Shown here in pieces: positions 28,873 through 38,610 of a stretch of DNA of 64,000 nucleotides; within the stretch, counting starts at the first letter, position 1, and every line of letters starts with the position of its first letter. Under the pieces are notes generated by a model. The model had not been told where the DNA came from and made no database searches. It saw only the letters and a list, made by a program, of their open reading frames with translations. The translations under genes and the position numbers were made by a program. This stretch comes from Ferrimonas sediminicola (GTDB lineage Bacteria; Pseudomonadota; Gammaproteobacteria; Enterobacterales; Shewanellaceae). Location: NCBI RefSeq assembly GCF_005116715.1, contig NZ_SWCI01000008.1, positions 62,001-126,000 of the forward strand, given 5' to 3'.

Positions 28873-30530
28873 TGGCGGGGATTTGGCAAAAGCGCTATCA
28901 GCGTGAGCGCGCGGCCAGGGAGGAAGTGGAAGCGCTGCTGGAGAACAGGAACCTGGAGCTGTATCAGGCCAACCAACGCCTGGAGGCGGTCAATCAGCGG
29001 CAGGCCGGTGAGATCCGTCTGCGCCAGAGATTCGATGCCTACCTGCTGGGGGTCAGCCGTGAGCTGCTGGCCTGCAGCGTTGCCGCTCCCTTCGATGCCA
29101 TTCGAGAGTGCCTGAATCGGCTGGGGCTGCTGCTGGATGCCCAGTGGGTCGGACTGGAATGGGGCCGGGGGCGCATCCTGGGCTGGCCCAGCCTCTACAA
29201 GGGGCCCTGGCCCAAGCGCCAGAGTGGCCCCCTGCAACCCGCAGAGGCGATGCTCAGGGAGTGTGGTCTGGGACAGGGGTTCCAGGCGGTGGACACCGGT
29301 GTCAGGCTGGTGGTGCTGTTCACCCGGGAGATCCACTGGCAGGAGGCGCAGCAGGGGTTGTTGCGGGACCTGGCGTCGCTGCTTAACGCCTTCTATGACA
29401 ACTGGCTGGCGTTCAGCCAGCTGAAGCGGGCGGAACAGGAGATCCACAGGATGTCCACCCTGCGTTCCCGCTTCCTGGCCATGGTCACCCACCAGCTGCG
29501 CACCCCGATGAACGGCGTGTTGGGGTGTGCCGACCTACTGGCGTCCACCGAGCTGACCCATGAGCAGCGCCAGCTCCTGAGGGTGTTGAGCCAGTCAGGC
29601 CACGGCCTGTTGGCACTGCTCAACGATCTGCTGGACTACAACAAGATCGATTCGGATCGGTTCTGCCTCAACGACAAGGCCACCGATCTGCACCAGTTGT
29701 GCCGCGATACCCTGGAGATCGTCCGCCCCATGGCCACGGCCAAGGGGCTGGAACTCAGATACCGGATCGATGGTCGGCTGCCGGAGTCGGTGCGACTCGA
29801 TCCCGGCCGGTACCGGCAGGTGCTCCTCAACCTGCTGGGCAATGCCATCAATCATACCGAGTCCGGGGAGGTGGTGCTCAGCCTCAGAAGCTCCCCTCTG
29901 CGGCAGGGGTGCCAGGTAACCACGGCGGTGGTGGACTCCGGGCCGGGGATCAGTGCCGGGTTCATGGGACAGGTGTTCGAACCCTTCTCTCAGCAGCCGG
30001 GGGAGGGGCCCGCAACCGGGCTGGGGCTGTCCATCAGTCAGAAGCTGGTGAGGTGTCTGGGGGGAGAACTGCTGGTGGAGAGCCATCTTGGCGAGGGCAG
30101 TCGGTTTCACTTCACCCTGGAGCTGGACGGCTGTCAGCCGCTGGGCCATGAACGGGAGCCGGTGACGCCCCAGAAGAGCGGGAATATCCTGGTGGCCGAA
30201 GACACCAAGGCCAATCAGCAGGCGGTCAGGTTGATGCTGGAGCGTCAGGGGTGTCGGGTGACCATAGTGGACAATGGCAGGGAAGCGCTGCAGCTGGCGT
30301 GTGATCACTCGTTCGACCTGATCCTGATGGACTGCAGCATGCCGGAGATGGATGGCTATTCGGCCACCGAGGCGCTGCGCCGTAAAGGGTGCAGCATGCC
30401 CATCCTGGCGCTGACCGCCACCACCACCGCCGAAGCCCACCGCATGTGTCTGGATGCCGGTATGGACGCAGTGCTGCACAAGCCCATCCATCGGGAGGCG
30501 TTGATCAACGCACTGAACCAGTGGCTGTGA
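28872..30530 (+). CDS. cytoplasmic hybrid histidine kinase with receiver domain
   Basis: The 552-residue protein starts with a coiled coil (about residues 5-55), has an uncharacterised GAF-like region (about 60-175), then a HisKA domain with the phospho-His in VTHQLRTPMNG, an HATPase domain (NLLGNAINHT, DSGPGIS, GLGLSIS) and a C-terminal receiver with the acceptor Asp in ILMDCSMPEMDG and Lys in HKPI. No membrane segment is present, so it senses an internal signal. No response regulator or phosphotransfer protein lies nearby. Its start overlaps the preceding unknown gene. Base usage looks like its neighbours. Confidence 0.87.
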   Translation: MAGIWQKRYQRERAAREEVEALLENRNLELYQANQRLEAVNQRQAGEIRLRQRFDAYLLGVSRELLACSVAAPFDAIRECLNRLGLLLDAQWVGLEWGRGRILGWPSLYKGPWPKRQSGPLQPAEAMLRECGLGQGFQAVDTGVRLVVLFTREIHWQEAQQGLLRDLASLLNAFYDNWLAFSQLKRAEQEIHRMSTLRSRFLAMVTHQLRTPMNGVLGCADLLASTELTHEQRQLLRVLSQSGHGLLALLNDLLDYNKIDSDRFCLNDKATDLHQLCRDTLEIVRPMATAKGLELRYRIDGRLPESVRLDPGRYRQVLLNLLGNAINHTESGEVVLSLRSSPLRQGCQVTTAVVDSGPGISAGFMGQVFEPFSQQPGEGPATGLGLSISQKLVRCLGGELLVESHLGEGSRFHFTLELDGCQPLGHEREPVTPQKSGNILVAEDTKANQQAVRLMLERQGCRVTIVDNGREALQLACDHSFDLILMDCSMPEMDGYSATEALRRKGCSMPILALTATTTAEAHRMCLDAGMDAVLHKPIHREALINALNQWL

Positions 30531-30634
30531 GCGTCTGGGAAGGCCCGTCGCCGGGCTTGCTACCACTTAATGGGTAGTGATGACCCTTTCCCTGGTCTAT
30601 GCTTGGTGAACGCCATTACTGCGGAGTTCTCCCT

Positions 30635-31087
30635 ATGCTGAAGCTGTTTGCTCCCCTGCTATCCCTGCTGCTGCTGTGGCCGATGCCGTCACAGGCGATG
30701 GAGGATCTGGTTGGTCAGCTGGTGTCGCAACTGGGGGTGACCCAGACTCAGGCCCAGGGCGGCGTCGGCGCACTGCTGGCCAGTGCCCAGCCGCACCTGG
30801 CCTCGGAGACCCAGGCTCAGCTTGCCCAGGTGATCCCCGCGATGGAGACCCTGATGGGGCAGGGCGGGCGGTTGTTGGCGGAGTCGGAGGAGGCCAACGG
30901 CACCGCCGGCCTACTGGGGACGGTCATGGGTCAGAGTGGTGGGGCGCTGATGGGGTTGAGTGACGCCTTCGCCTCCCTCGGGCTCAGTCCGCAGATGGTG
31001 GCCAGCTTCAGCCGGATCCTGCTCGACTATGTCAATCAGCAGGGTGGGCAGGCGCTGAGGCAGCAGCTGGAGAGTGCGCTGTTCTGA
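30635..31087 (+). CDS. DUF2780 (VcgC/VcgE-like) secreted protein
   Basis: The 150-residue product has a clear signal peptide (MLKLFAPLLSLLLLWPMPSQA) and a helical mature part with VSQLGVTQTQAQGGVGALL, which I recognise as DUF2780. Members are periplasmic or secreted proteins of unknown role in Vibrio and Shewanella. GGAG precedes the ATG at 30635; a longer frame from 30599 has no support. Confidence 0.78.
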   Translation: MLKLFAPLLSLLLLWPMPSQAMEDLVGQLVSQLGVTQTQAQGGVGALLASAQPHLASETQAQLAQVIPAMETLMGQGGRLLAESEEANGTAGLLGTVMGQSGGALMGLSDAFASLGLSPQMVASFSRILLDYVNQQGGQALRQQLESALF

Positions 31088-31278
31088 TTGGTAAAACTCA
31101 CATAATTTTCCGTGTGATCTGCCTAACATAACCCGGTGACCCCGCGCCTAATTCTTGTTCGGTATCCGCCGAAAACCGGAGAGGCCCCACAACTGGTGAA
31201 AATCCCCTTTTCAGATATTGAAACATTGGCTCCCAGTTTATTAGGTTTATCTTAAATAAAAGACGGTTGGAGCCCCCT

Positions 31279-33345
31279 ATGACCCTCACCATTCGCTGGA
31301 AACTGGCGATCCTGATTGCCGGTGTGCTCGTAGCCGTCAGCAGCTTCTTCGGCGCGAACCTGCTCTGGATCGAATCCAAGGTGCTGCATCAGCAGCAGGC
31401 GCAGATCTCCGAAAGGGTGGAAAACCTGATCCGGGAGAACCTGGCTGGCCAGGTGGAAACCCTGGTGCGCGGGGTCAGCGGAGCCTATCGAAGCACCGAA
31501 GAGCAGGCGGTGCGCCAGGCGCTGGCCACCGAGGTGGCTGCGGTCAGGGACTCGGTCGAGAGGATGTACCGCAACAACCTGACCGACGATGAGGCGATGC
31601 TGCTCTACACCTTCATCAACGAGTATCGCTGGGGCAACGGCCGCTACCTGTTCGCCTACGATGCCGACACCCTGGCTAACGAGGCCTCCGGCAGCGGTGA
31701 GGTGGCGGTGGGCAATTCCCGGGATGCCCAGGATGAGAAGGGCAACTTCTACGCCCGTGATATCGTCCAGGCTGCCCGCGCCGGTGAGATCGGTTTCGCC
31801 AGCTACTTCTTCACCAACCCAGATACCGGCAAGGTGGAGGAGAAGCTGTCCGCCTCCTTCTACTTTGAACCCCTGAACCTGGTCATCGGTACCGGTGAAT
31901 ACCTGAGTACCCTGAAGACCTCGGCTCGGGAGTCGGTGCTGGCGTCGGTGGCCCAGGCCCGCTTTGGCCGCCATGGCTACTTCTGGATACAGGACCGCGA
32001 GGGACGGGTTCTGAGTCATCCCGACGCTGAGCGGGTCGGTACCGTTACCGAGGCCACCGAAGCGGTGGCGACGGCGCTGCAAGGTGACGCCGAGGCGGTG
32101 CTGCGTACCCGGGCGTTGAACCCGGACAGTGGCGTGCCCGAGACACGCATCACCTACGCCCGGACCGTGTTTCCCCGCTGGGACTGGATCATCGTCACCG
32201 GCACCTTCGAGCGGGAGGTCACCGACATCGAGAGTGGCCTCGGTGGCGCCATTGCCAAGCTGTTTAATGACGAGGTGGTCAAGAGCATCAGCTACTCGCT
32301 GCTACTGCTGCTGCTGACCATGGGGCTATCGGTATTTCTGCTCAACAAGATCATCGCCGAGATGCGCGACCTGCAGGCACGGATCGAAAACCTCTGTACC
32401 GGCGATGCCGATCTGACCGCTAGGCTGGAGGTGAAGACCGAAGATGAACTGGGGGCCATCCGTAAGGCGTTCAACCAGTTCGTCGGTAACCTCCAGGGGA
32501 TGATGCTGCAGGTCAAGCAGACCAGCGACCACATCACCCGATCGGTGGACGAGCTGGACAACCAGACCCAGCGCAACAGCCAGGCCCTGGAGCGTCACGC
32601 CCGGGAGACCTCGCTGGCGGCCACCGCCATCACCCAGGTGAACGCCAGCGCCGACACCGTGGCCGGCGGCGCCGCCGACACCTCCGCCATGACCCGCACC
32701 GCCACCGGCCAGGCGAGGGAATCCCGGGTGACGGTTCAGCAGGCTTCCGACAGTGTGCGGGCCCTGATCACCGAGATGGAGCAGGCGGCCAAGGGGATCG
32801 ATTCCATGAACCTGGACACCCAGAAGATCGCGTCGGTGCTGGGGGTCATCGGGGACATCGCCGAACAGACCAACCTGCTGGCGCTCAATGCCGCCATCGA
32901 GGCGGCCAGGGCCGGTGAGCAGGGAAGGGGATTTGCCGTGGTGGCGGATGAGGTACGCAACCTGGCCTCCCGCACCCAGGGCAGCACCGCCGAGATCAAT
33001 CAGATCATCACCCAACTGACCCGCAGTGCCTCCGAGGCGGTGGAGATGGTCCATCATACCCGCAGTAGCTGTACCTTGGTGGCGGAGAACACCGAGCGGG
33101 TGACCGCTAGCCTGGAGCAGATGGGCAGCGCCATCGGCGACATCGACCAGCTCAGCGGCCGCATCGACCAGGCGGCCCGCCAGCAGAGTGCCGTCAGCGA
33201 AGAGATCAACCAGAATGTCCATGCCCTGCAGGCCATGGCCATGGAGCTCAGTGACAATGGTGAGCAGGTGGCCCTGAGCGCCCGCAGCCTCGCCAGCGCC
33301 AATGAGCACCTCAGCGCTCTGGTGGCCCGCTTCAAACTGCAATAG
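31279..33345 (+). CDS. methyl-accepting chemotaxis protein with tandem Cache domains
   Basis: The 688-residue receptor has an N-terminal membrane segment (about 9-29), a periplasmic region with two Cache-type units, each containing a typical block (NGRYLFAYD...[11 protein letters not shown] and [10 protein letters not shown]...[11 protein letters not shown]), a second membrane segment (about 335-355), a HAMP domain and the cytoplasmic signalling domain with the conserved hairpin tip [20 protein letters not shown]. It signals through CheW/CheA to the flagella. Ligand is unknown; Cache domains often bind small organic acids or amino acids. GGTTGGAG precedes the ATG at 31279. Confidence 0.93.
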   Translation: MTLTIRWKLAILIAGVLVAVSSFFGANLLWIESKVLHQQQAQISERVENLIRENLAGQVETLVRGVSGAYRSTEEQAVRQALATEVAAVRDSVERMYRNNLTDDEAMLLYTFINEYRWGNGRYLFAYDADTLANEASGSGEVAVGNSRDAQDEKGNFYARDIVQAARAGEIGFASYFFTNPDTGKVEEKLSASFYFEPLNLVIGTGEYLSTLKTSARESVLASVAQARFGRHGYFWIQDREGRVLSHPDAERVGTVTEATEAVATALQGDAEAVLRTRALNPDSGVPETRITYARTVFPRWDWIIVTGTFEREVTDIESGLGGAIAKLFNDEVVKSISYSLLLLLLTMGLSVFLLNKIIAEMRDLQARIENLCTGDADLTARLEVKTEDELGAIRKAFNQFVGNLQGMMLQVKQTSDHITRSVDELDNQTQRNSQALERHARETSLAATAITQVNASADTVAGGAADTSAMTRTATGQARESRVTVQQASDSVRALITEMEQAAKGIDSMNLDTQKIASVLGVIGDIAEQTNLLALNAAIEAARAGEQGRGFAVVADEVRNLASRTQGSTAEINQIITQLTRSASEAVEMVHHTRSSCTLVAENTERVTASLEQMGSAIGDIDQLSGRIDQAARQQSAVSEEINQNVHALQAMAMELSDNGEQVALSARSLASANEHLSALVARFKLQ

Positions 33346-33358
33346 TAACCCTGGAGCC

Positions 33359-33396
33359 AGGGGCGTCCGGCTGACGCTGGATGCCCCTATTTTCCC
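33359..33396 (+). terminator. probable terminator of the chemoreceptor gene
   Basis: The ten-base stem AGGGGCGTCC/GGATGCCCCT is followed by ATTTTCCC, starting 13 bases after the stop codon. Confidence 0.65.
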
Positions 33397-33645
33397 TCAT
33401 CAGGCCGGTGCCCGCCCGGTCTCGCTGTACCCTCCTGTTTTTTGCCTGAATCCTGACCGCCGCCATCCCGGGGATGGCCGAACCTGGCCCTCCTGTTCAG
33501 GGAGTGTGATCTGGGGCTCAGGCCAGGGTTCATAAGGCTGATCCAGTCATCATTAAATTAGATTCAAATGCCTAAAAATACGCTTTAATTCAATGGCTAT
33601 TGAAATCCTGGTTCCGTGAGGCCGGCGACAGTGCTTTCGGGATTC
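33397..33645. other. upstream control region of the sigma54 operon
   Basis: No gene is supported here. Two TCAGG elements 21 bases apart (TTCAGGGAGTG from 33496 and CTCAGGCC from 33517) lie about 130-150 bases before the sigma54 promoter and may be enhancer sites for the regulator encoded in the operon. Confidence 0.35.
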
Positions 33646-33661
33646 TGGCACGCAGATTGCT
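33646..33661 (+). promoter_or_regulatory. sigma54 promoter of the NHL/regulator operon
   Basis: TGGCACG-N4-TTGCT matches the sigma54 -24/-12 consensus at every conserved base. It lies 71 bases before the NHL lipoprotein start codon. The operon it drives encodes its own sigma54 activator. Confidence 0.85.
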
Positions 33662-33731
33662 ATTTACAGGGTCAAGGTATAAAAAACCGGTGCAAACGGC
33701 GCATCGGTTCTCAATGTTGGGAAAGCTAAGT

Positions 33732-34865
33732 ATGAAGTCATTACCCTCTCTCATCCTGGCCCTGCTGATGGGTCCCACTCTTGTCGGTTGTGCCTCGCAG
33801 ATGGTTACCCAAGATGTCGAGGAGTTTGTTTACCCCAAGGCGCCCGATGCCCCCCGCTTCTATTGGCAGAAGATGCTCCTGGGCAGCCAGAGCGTTGAGC
33901 ATGAGACCGAGGAGAGCCGCATCCAGAGGTTTATCACCGGTACCACGGCAGAAAGCCGCGGACTGAGCAAGCCTTTTGGTATTGCGGTTCATCGGGGACG
34001 CATCTTTGTGTCGGATCCGCCGGCGCGGGATGTGCTGATGTTTGATCCTCACCAGTACAGGTTTAAGTCCCTGAGTGCCGATCCCAATGTCACCCTGATG
34101 AAACCCTTCGGGCTGGAAGTGGCGGACGATGGCACCCTCTATGTCCTCGACCAGACGCTGAAAGACATCAAAGTGTTCAACCGGGAGGGGAACTGGCTGA
34201 GAACCCTGAGTCTCGATGCCCCCCTGGAGATGCCGACCGATTTGGCATTGAGCCCGGATGGTCGCTCAGTTTTCGTCTCGGAAACGGGAAAAGTGGATAA
34301 CCAGAATCATGTTATCTATCGCTTTGATGCCACCAGCGGAGAGTTGCTGGACACCCTGGGCAGCAGGGGAAAGGGAGAGATGGAGTTCAATTTCCCCAAG
34401 GGCATAGACATAGACGAGGACAACAAGCTCTACGTGGTGGACAGCGGTAATTTCCGTGTCCAGGTGATCGATCTCGAGGCGCGTACCCTGGTGCATACCT
34501 TTGGTCAAGTAGGGCGAACCTTCGGCTCCTTCTCCCGGCCCAAGGATATTGCGGTGGACGGTGAGGGGCGGATCTATGTGACTGACGCCGCCTTTGGCAA
34601 TGTTCAGATCTTCAACCAGCAGGGTCAGTTGCTGATGTTTATCGGTGAGCGGGGCGGAGAGCTGCGTCCCGGTGTCTTCATGCTGAACTCGGGCATCGAT
34701 GTGGACGAGGATGGCCGGATTCTTATGGCAGACCAATTTTTCCGCAAGGTGGATATCTTCCGCCCGGTGGCAGTGGCCGAGGATCAGGGTTTCCTGGGCG
34801 AGCGGCTTCCGATCTCCGATGACGAGTACCGGGCACTCAAGCAGAAACTGGACAGTGATGACTAA
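33732..34865 (+). CDS. NHL-repeat lipoprotein of the nanowire-like cluster
   Basis: The 377-residue protein has a lipobox (LVGC, Cys20) and then a beta-propeller of about six NHL repeats, seen as recurring blocks like FGIAVHRGRIFVSD, FGLEVADDGTLYVLD, KGIDIDEDNKLYVVDSGNFRVQVID and KDIAVDGEGRIYVTDAAFGNVQIFN. NHL propellers bind partner proteins. It is anchored to a membrane facing the periplasm or exterior. A second NHL lipoprotein (45713-46780) belongs to the same cluster, and NHL genes accompany OmcE/OmcS-type cytochromes in Geobacter, as I recall. GGGAAAG sets the start at 33732. It is the first gene after a sigma54 promoter. Confidence 0.88.
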   Translation: MKSLPSLILALLMGPTLVGCASQMVTQDVEEFVYPKAPDAPRFYWQKMLLGSQSVEHETEESRIQRFITGTTAESRGLSKPFGIAVHRGRIFVSDPPARDVLMFDPHQYRFKSLSADPNVTLMKPFGLEVADDGTLYVLDQTLKDIKVFNREGNWLRTLSLDAPLEMPTDLALSPDGRSVFVSETGKVDNQNHVIYRFDATSGELLDTLGSRGKGEMEFNFPKGIDIDEDNKLYVVDSGNFRVQVIDLEARTLVHTFGQVGRTFGSFSRPKDIAVDGEGRIYVTDAAFGNVQIFNQQGQLLMFIGERGGELRPGVFMLNSGIDVDEDGRILMADQFFRKVDIFRPVAVAEDQGFLGERLPISDDEYRALKQKLDSDD

Positions 34866-35394
34866 CACCATAAAGGGAGGCGTATTGCTGTCGATGCTGG
34901 GACTGCTCTGGTCGTTGTCGCGACCGGCACCGCTGCCGGAGCGGTTGACGCAATCGGCAGGGGAGATCGCCCGGGCCAGTCCGGATCGGGGCGTCATCAT
35001 CAACTACTGGGCAAGCTGGTGTGGGCCCTGCCGTCAGGAGCTGCCCCTCCTGTCTGAGCGTGCCGACGGGTGGCGTCGACAGCAGGTGGGGGTGTTGGCC
35101 GTTAACCTGGATGAGGACGCTCGACTGGCAAACGAGTATCTGTTGGGAGCGTCGCTAAACCTGTCCCTCTCTGCCGCAGCGGCTTCTGAGAGGAGTCTGT
35201 GGCTGGCTCAGGGCATTCCTCAGACACTGTTGCTGGATGCCAACGGAGAGATCATCAGGCGTTGGCAGGGGGCCATGACGGAACAGGATCTGCAGCAGTT
35301 ATCCCAGATGGTAAGCCGCCTGCCGAGCAGGTCCCGGATTCTCGGCTCGGAGGCCGGGACCAATGACGGTATGGATACCTCGAGAACCGAGTAG
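34858..35394 (+). CDS. TlpA/ResA-like membrane-anchored thioredoxin
   Basis: The 178-residue protein has an N-terminal membrane anchor or uncleaved signal (about residues 8-22) and a thioredoxin fold with active site WCGPC in INYWASWCGPCRQELP. TlpA/ResA/CcsX proteins keep apocytochrome CXXCH cysteines reduced for heme attachment. That role fits this cluster, which also encodes ResB and CcsA. The gene overlaps the upstream NHL gene by eight bases. The C-terminal tail after about residue 150 is low-complexity. Confidence 0.85.
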   Translation: MTNTIKGGVLLSMLGLLWSLSRPAPLPERLTQSAGEIARASPDRGVIINYWASWCGPCRQELPLLSERADGWRRQQVGVLAVNLDEDARLANEYLLGASLNLSLSAAAASERSLWLAQGIPQTLLLDANGEIIRRWQGAMTEQDLQQLSQMVSRLPSRSRILGSEAGTNDGMDTSRTE

Positions 35395-35400
35395 TCAGAG

Positions 35401-36693
35401 GTGGTTTTGTTTAGGTTTCAAACCGTAATTTGTGCTTCGGCATCGGCCATGAGCTGGCCACTGTTGGCGGCTGAAGGTCAGACACAACTATCAGGCTCGC
35501 TGGAGCTGATCTTAGTGTCGTTGCTGTTTCTCCTGTGGCTGGCCGGGGTTGGGATATTCCGTCAGCGTCAGAGCCGCGAGCTGGGATGGCTGCAACAGTG
35601 CAACCTGCCAACCCTGTGTGTCGATGGCCGGGGGGCCGTGGTCGCCAGCAACGGGACTGCCGAGCGTCTGCTGGACCTGACTCAACGCTCCTTGGCCGGA
35701 GAGGAGCTGGCCAAGCTGATGGAGCCCCTGGAGAAGGATGAGCCCTGGCCAGCTGAGCAGCTGGTAGCCTGGATATGTGATAGCCCCAACCGCCTTTACC
35801 GCAGCAGTCGCTTTCCCGATGCGGTATTTCGCCTGGAGCGAACCGTCGATAGTGGCGGCCTAACCGGGCTTCAGCTTATTGATGAGACCGAGCGGATGAG
35901 ACTGCTCGAGTCCCAACGCATGTTCTTCCAACTCTCCACCAAGTCCAGATTGATCGCCAGCGCCATGCATGAGATTGGTTCGCCGCTGGCGGCCATCGAG
36001 GGTGGACTGGAGTATAGCCAGGTGCTGTTGGCGGATGCGGAGGCGAATTCAGAGGTGGCGGAGGTGTCATCGGTGGTGGTGCGCCTGCTGGAGGAGATCA
36101 AGCGGGTGAACCAGATCAAGGTGGATTTCGTCGGGCTGTTTCGTGACGAGGAGGAGGAGATCGAGCTGCATGACCTCAACGCGGTGGTGGAGAGGGCATG
36201 CACCCTGATGAACTACGACAAGCGGATGAAGATGGTGGAGGTCCGGCTGGAACTGGACCGTTCCATCTCCGCCTTGGCCTTCAATGAGGGCAAGCTGTTG
36301 CAGGTTCTGCTGAATCTGCTGACCAACGCCGCCGATGCCCTGGTGGAGTGTCACTGGCAGGATCGCAGGCGAATTACTGCCGCCACCTGCAACCGGGGTG
36401 ACACCATTGAACTTGTGATCGAGGACAATGGCATTGGAATGTCCGAGGATGTTCTTAAGAACTCTTTTGATCAGTACTTTACAACAAAGGAGCGGGGCTC
36501 ATCCGGCGTGGGCAGCGGCAGCGGTCTGGGCTTGATGATCTGCCGCAACCTGGTCCGAGAGATGGGGGGGGATCTGCACATAGAGTCCAGGCTGCACAAG
36601 GGGACCCGAGTGGTGCTGAGTCTGAAGTCTGTCAGTATGAATGAGATGAATGGATGGGAACAGGATGAAGTCTCTGACTGTGTTGGTTGTTGA
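35401..36693 (+). CDS. membrane sensor histidine kinase (NtrB-like)
   Basis: The 430-residue kinase has a hydrophobic N-terminus, a membrane segment (about residues 33-53), a PAS-like domain (about 62-165), a HisKA domain with His190 in SAMHEIGSPLAAIEGG, and an HATPase domain (NLLTNAADAL, EDNGIGM, GSGLGLMICRNLV). It presumably phosphorylates the sigma54 response regulator whose gene overlaps its 3' end by 29 bases. Very little of it is exposed to the periplasm, so the signal may be membrane or cytoplasmic, perhaps redox. The GTG start is uncertain because the ribosome-binding site is weak. Confidence 0.88.
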   Translation: MVLFRFQTVICASASAMSWPLLAAEGQTQLSGSLELILVSLLFLLWLAGVGIFRQRQSRELGWLQQCNLPTLCVDGRGAVVASNGTAERLLDLTQRSLAGEELAKLMEPLEKDEPWPAEQLVAWICDSPNRLYRSSRFPDAVFRLERTVDSGGLTGLQLIDETERMRLLESQRMFFQLSTKSRLIASAMHEIGSPLAAIEGGLEYSQVLLADAEANSEVAEVSSVVVRLLEEIKRVNQIKVDFVGLFRDEEEEIELHDLNAVVERACTLMNYDKRMKMVEVRLELDRSISALAFNEGKLLQVLLNLLTNAADALVECHWQDRRRITAATCNRGDTIELVIEDNGIGMSEDVLKNSFDQYFTTKERGSSGVGSGSGLGLMICRNLVREMGGDLHIESRLHKGTRVVLSLKSVSMNEMNGWEQDEVSDCVGC

Positions 36694-38008
36694 TGACGAG
36701 GTGGCGATCCGCCAGATCCTGAGTCATGTAATCTCCAAGTTGAAGCACCGGGTGCTGACCGCGGAGAGTGCCGAGGAGGCGTTGCAGGTGATGTCGCACA
36801 ATGCGGTGGACGTAGTGTTCACCGATGTGCGCATGGCAGGGATGACTGGCATCGAGATGATCGAGGTCGCCAAGAGCCGTGGCTGGAAACCCTATTTCGT
36901 GGTGATGACCTCTTTTGCTTCGGTGTCGACCGCCATCGAGTCGATGAAGATGGGGGCTTTCGACTACCTGATGAAACCCCTCAAGCGGGAGGATGTGGAG
37001 CACCGCCTGAAGCTGATCACCGACATGATCGGCCTTAGGCGGGAGAACAAGGCGCTGCGCCAGGTCGCCATGCTCAGTTCCGGTTCGGCGCTGCCCTCCC
37101 AGTCTGAAGCCATGCTGACTGTCGACAGGATGATCGACAAGGTGGCGGTCAAGGAGTGCACCGTCATGATCAATGGTGAGAGTGGCACCGGCAAGGGCGT
37201 TGTGGCCAAAATGTTGCACCGGGGCAGCCCGCGGTCCGGCGGGGCCTTCATCCCGGTCAACTGTGCAGCCATACCGGAAAACCTGCTGGAGAGCGAGCTG
37301 TTTGGTCATGTTAAAGGGGCTTTTACCGGCGCGACCTCTGCCAAGATGGGGTTGTTTGAAACAGCCTCAGGGGGAACCCTGTTTCTCGATGAAGTCGGTG
37401 AACTGCCCTTGGCATTGCAGGCGAAGCTGCTCCATGTCCTGGAGGAGAAGATGGTGCGTCCGGTGGGGGGGGAGAAGCTGCGACCTGTGGATGTACGCAT
37501 CATCGCCGCGACCAATCGCAACCTGCAGCAGATGGTGGCCGAGGGGCTGTTTCGAGAGGATCTCTACTTCCGCCTGAATGTCTTCAACATCACTCTGCCC
37601 CCCCTGAGAGAGCGCGGCGAGGACATCCTGCCGCTGTTTCGCCATTTTCTGGAGTCGGAATCGCGCAAGCAGGGGGTGAAGCTGGCGCCGGTGGTGGACT
37701 CCGAGGTTCAGCAGCTGCTGCAGAGATACCGCTTCCCCGGCAACATCCGAGAGTTGGAGAACATCGCCGAGCGAGCGCTGGTGATGGCCGATGACAACCT
37801 GGTCAGGGTCGAGGACCTGCCTCAGCAGCTGTGTGTCACCCGGGCGAGGAGTGAAGGGGATCTGACCCTTAGGGAGCAGTTGAAGCGGTTCGAGGAGAAG
37901 GTGATTCGTTCCACCCTGTCCGATACCGATGGCGATCGCCGCGAGGCGGCCAAGAGGTTGGGCATAGGTTTATCCAGCCTCTATAGAAAGTTGGAGGAGT
38001 ATCAGTGA
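36665..38008 (+). CDS. sigma54-dependent response regulator (NtrC family)
   Basis: The 447-residue activator has a receiver domain (Asp10, Asp11, acceptor Asp54 in FTDVRMAG), an AAA+ domain with Walker A GESGTGKG and the sigma54-contacting GAFTGA loop, and a C-terminal Fis-type helix-turn-helix (REAAKRLGIGLSSLYRKLEEY). It is the likely activator of the two sigma54 promoters at 33646 and 39038 that flank its operon, giving positive autoregulation and control of the cytochrome operon. GGGAA precedes the ATG at 36665. It overlaps the kinase gene and the next gene (GTGA). Confidence 0.94.
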   Translation: MKSLTVLVVDDEVAIRQILSHVISKLKHRVLTAESAEEALQVMSHNAVDVVFTDVRMAGMTGIEMIEVAKSRGWKPYFVVMTSFASVSTAIESMKMGAFDYLMKPLKREDVEHRLKLITDMIGLRRENKALRQVAMLSSGSALPSQSEAMLTVDRMIDKVAVKECTVMINGESGTGKGVVAKMLHRGSPRSGGAFIPVNCAAIPENLLESELFGHVKGAFTGATSAKMGLFETASGGTLFLDEVGELPLALQAKLLHVLEEKMVRPVGGEKLRPVDVRIIAATNRNLQQMVAEGLFREDLYFRLNVFNITLPPLRERGEDILPLFRHFLESESRKQGVKLAPVVDSEVQQLLQRYRFPGNIRELENIAERALVMADDNLVRVEDLPQQLCVTRARSEGDLTLREQLKRFEEKVIRSTLSDTDGDRREAAKRLGIGLSSLYRKLEEYQ

Positions 38009-38610
38009 GTAAATTCATCGTTGCCGGAATCCTGGCCAGCCTGCTGCTGGCTCCGGCCCGGGCTGAAGAGCGTGCCGATCAGCTGGCGCAAGCTCGGCAA
38101 AGCTATGCCCAGGGTGACCTGATTGGGGCCATCGGCGGTCTGGAACGGGCGGCGGAGTCGGGGAGTGCGGAGGCCAGGGGCTTTCTCGCCTATATCCTCT
38201 TTCAGAGCGGCCAGGTGGCACCGGCGCTCGTCATGTATCGGCAAGCGGCGGACGCCGGAGACGGCTTCGCCCTGGTTCGGCTCGCCGAACTGAAGTTGAC
38301 CGGACGAGGGGTGGACGCGGATCCCGCAGGGGCGCTGGAGATGCTGCAACAGGCGCTGGACAAGGGTCGGGTTGAGGCCGGGGTGATCCTGGCCGGGGTG
38401 TATGAGTCGGGCCTGCCGGGCACCGAGCCCAACCCTTCACTGGCGCTGGCCTACTACCAACAGGCCGCGGAGTCCGGTGATCAGGACGCCATCGGTCGGC
38501 TGATCCGGGTGTATGCCCAAGGCGGACTGGGTGAACAGGCCGATCAGACCAAGTTGGCTTACTGGCAGGCGGCCATGCAACGCCTGAGTGATGAGGAGCT
38601 GGCTCAATGA
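38005..38610 (+). CDS. periplasmic Sel1-repeat protein
   Basis: The 201-residue protein has a signal peptide (MSKFIVAGILASLLLAPARA) and four to five Sel1-like/TPR helical repeats of about 36 residues (for example PALVMYRQAADAGDGFALVRLAEL and LALAYYQQAAESGDQDAIGRL). Such repeats scaffold protein complexes. Its GTG start overlaps the regulator stop (GTGA) and its stop overlaps the next ATG, so it is tightly coupled in the operon. Its partner may be a cytochrome or the sensor kinase; this is inferred. Confidence 0.82.
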   Translation: MSKFIVAGILASLLLAPARAEERADQLAQARQSYAQGDLIGAIGGLERAAESGSAEARGFLAYILFQSGQVAPALVMYRQAADAGDGFALVRLAELKLTGRGVDADPAGALEMLQQALDKGRVEAGVILAGVYESGLPGTEPNPSLALAYYQQAAESGDQDAIGRLIRVYAQGGLGEQADQTKLAYWQAAMQRLSDEELAQ

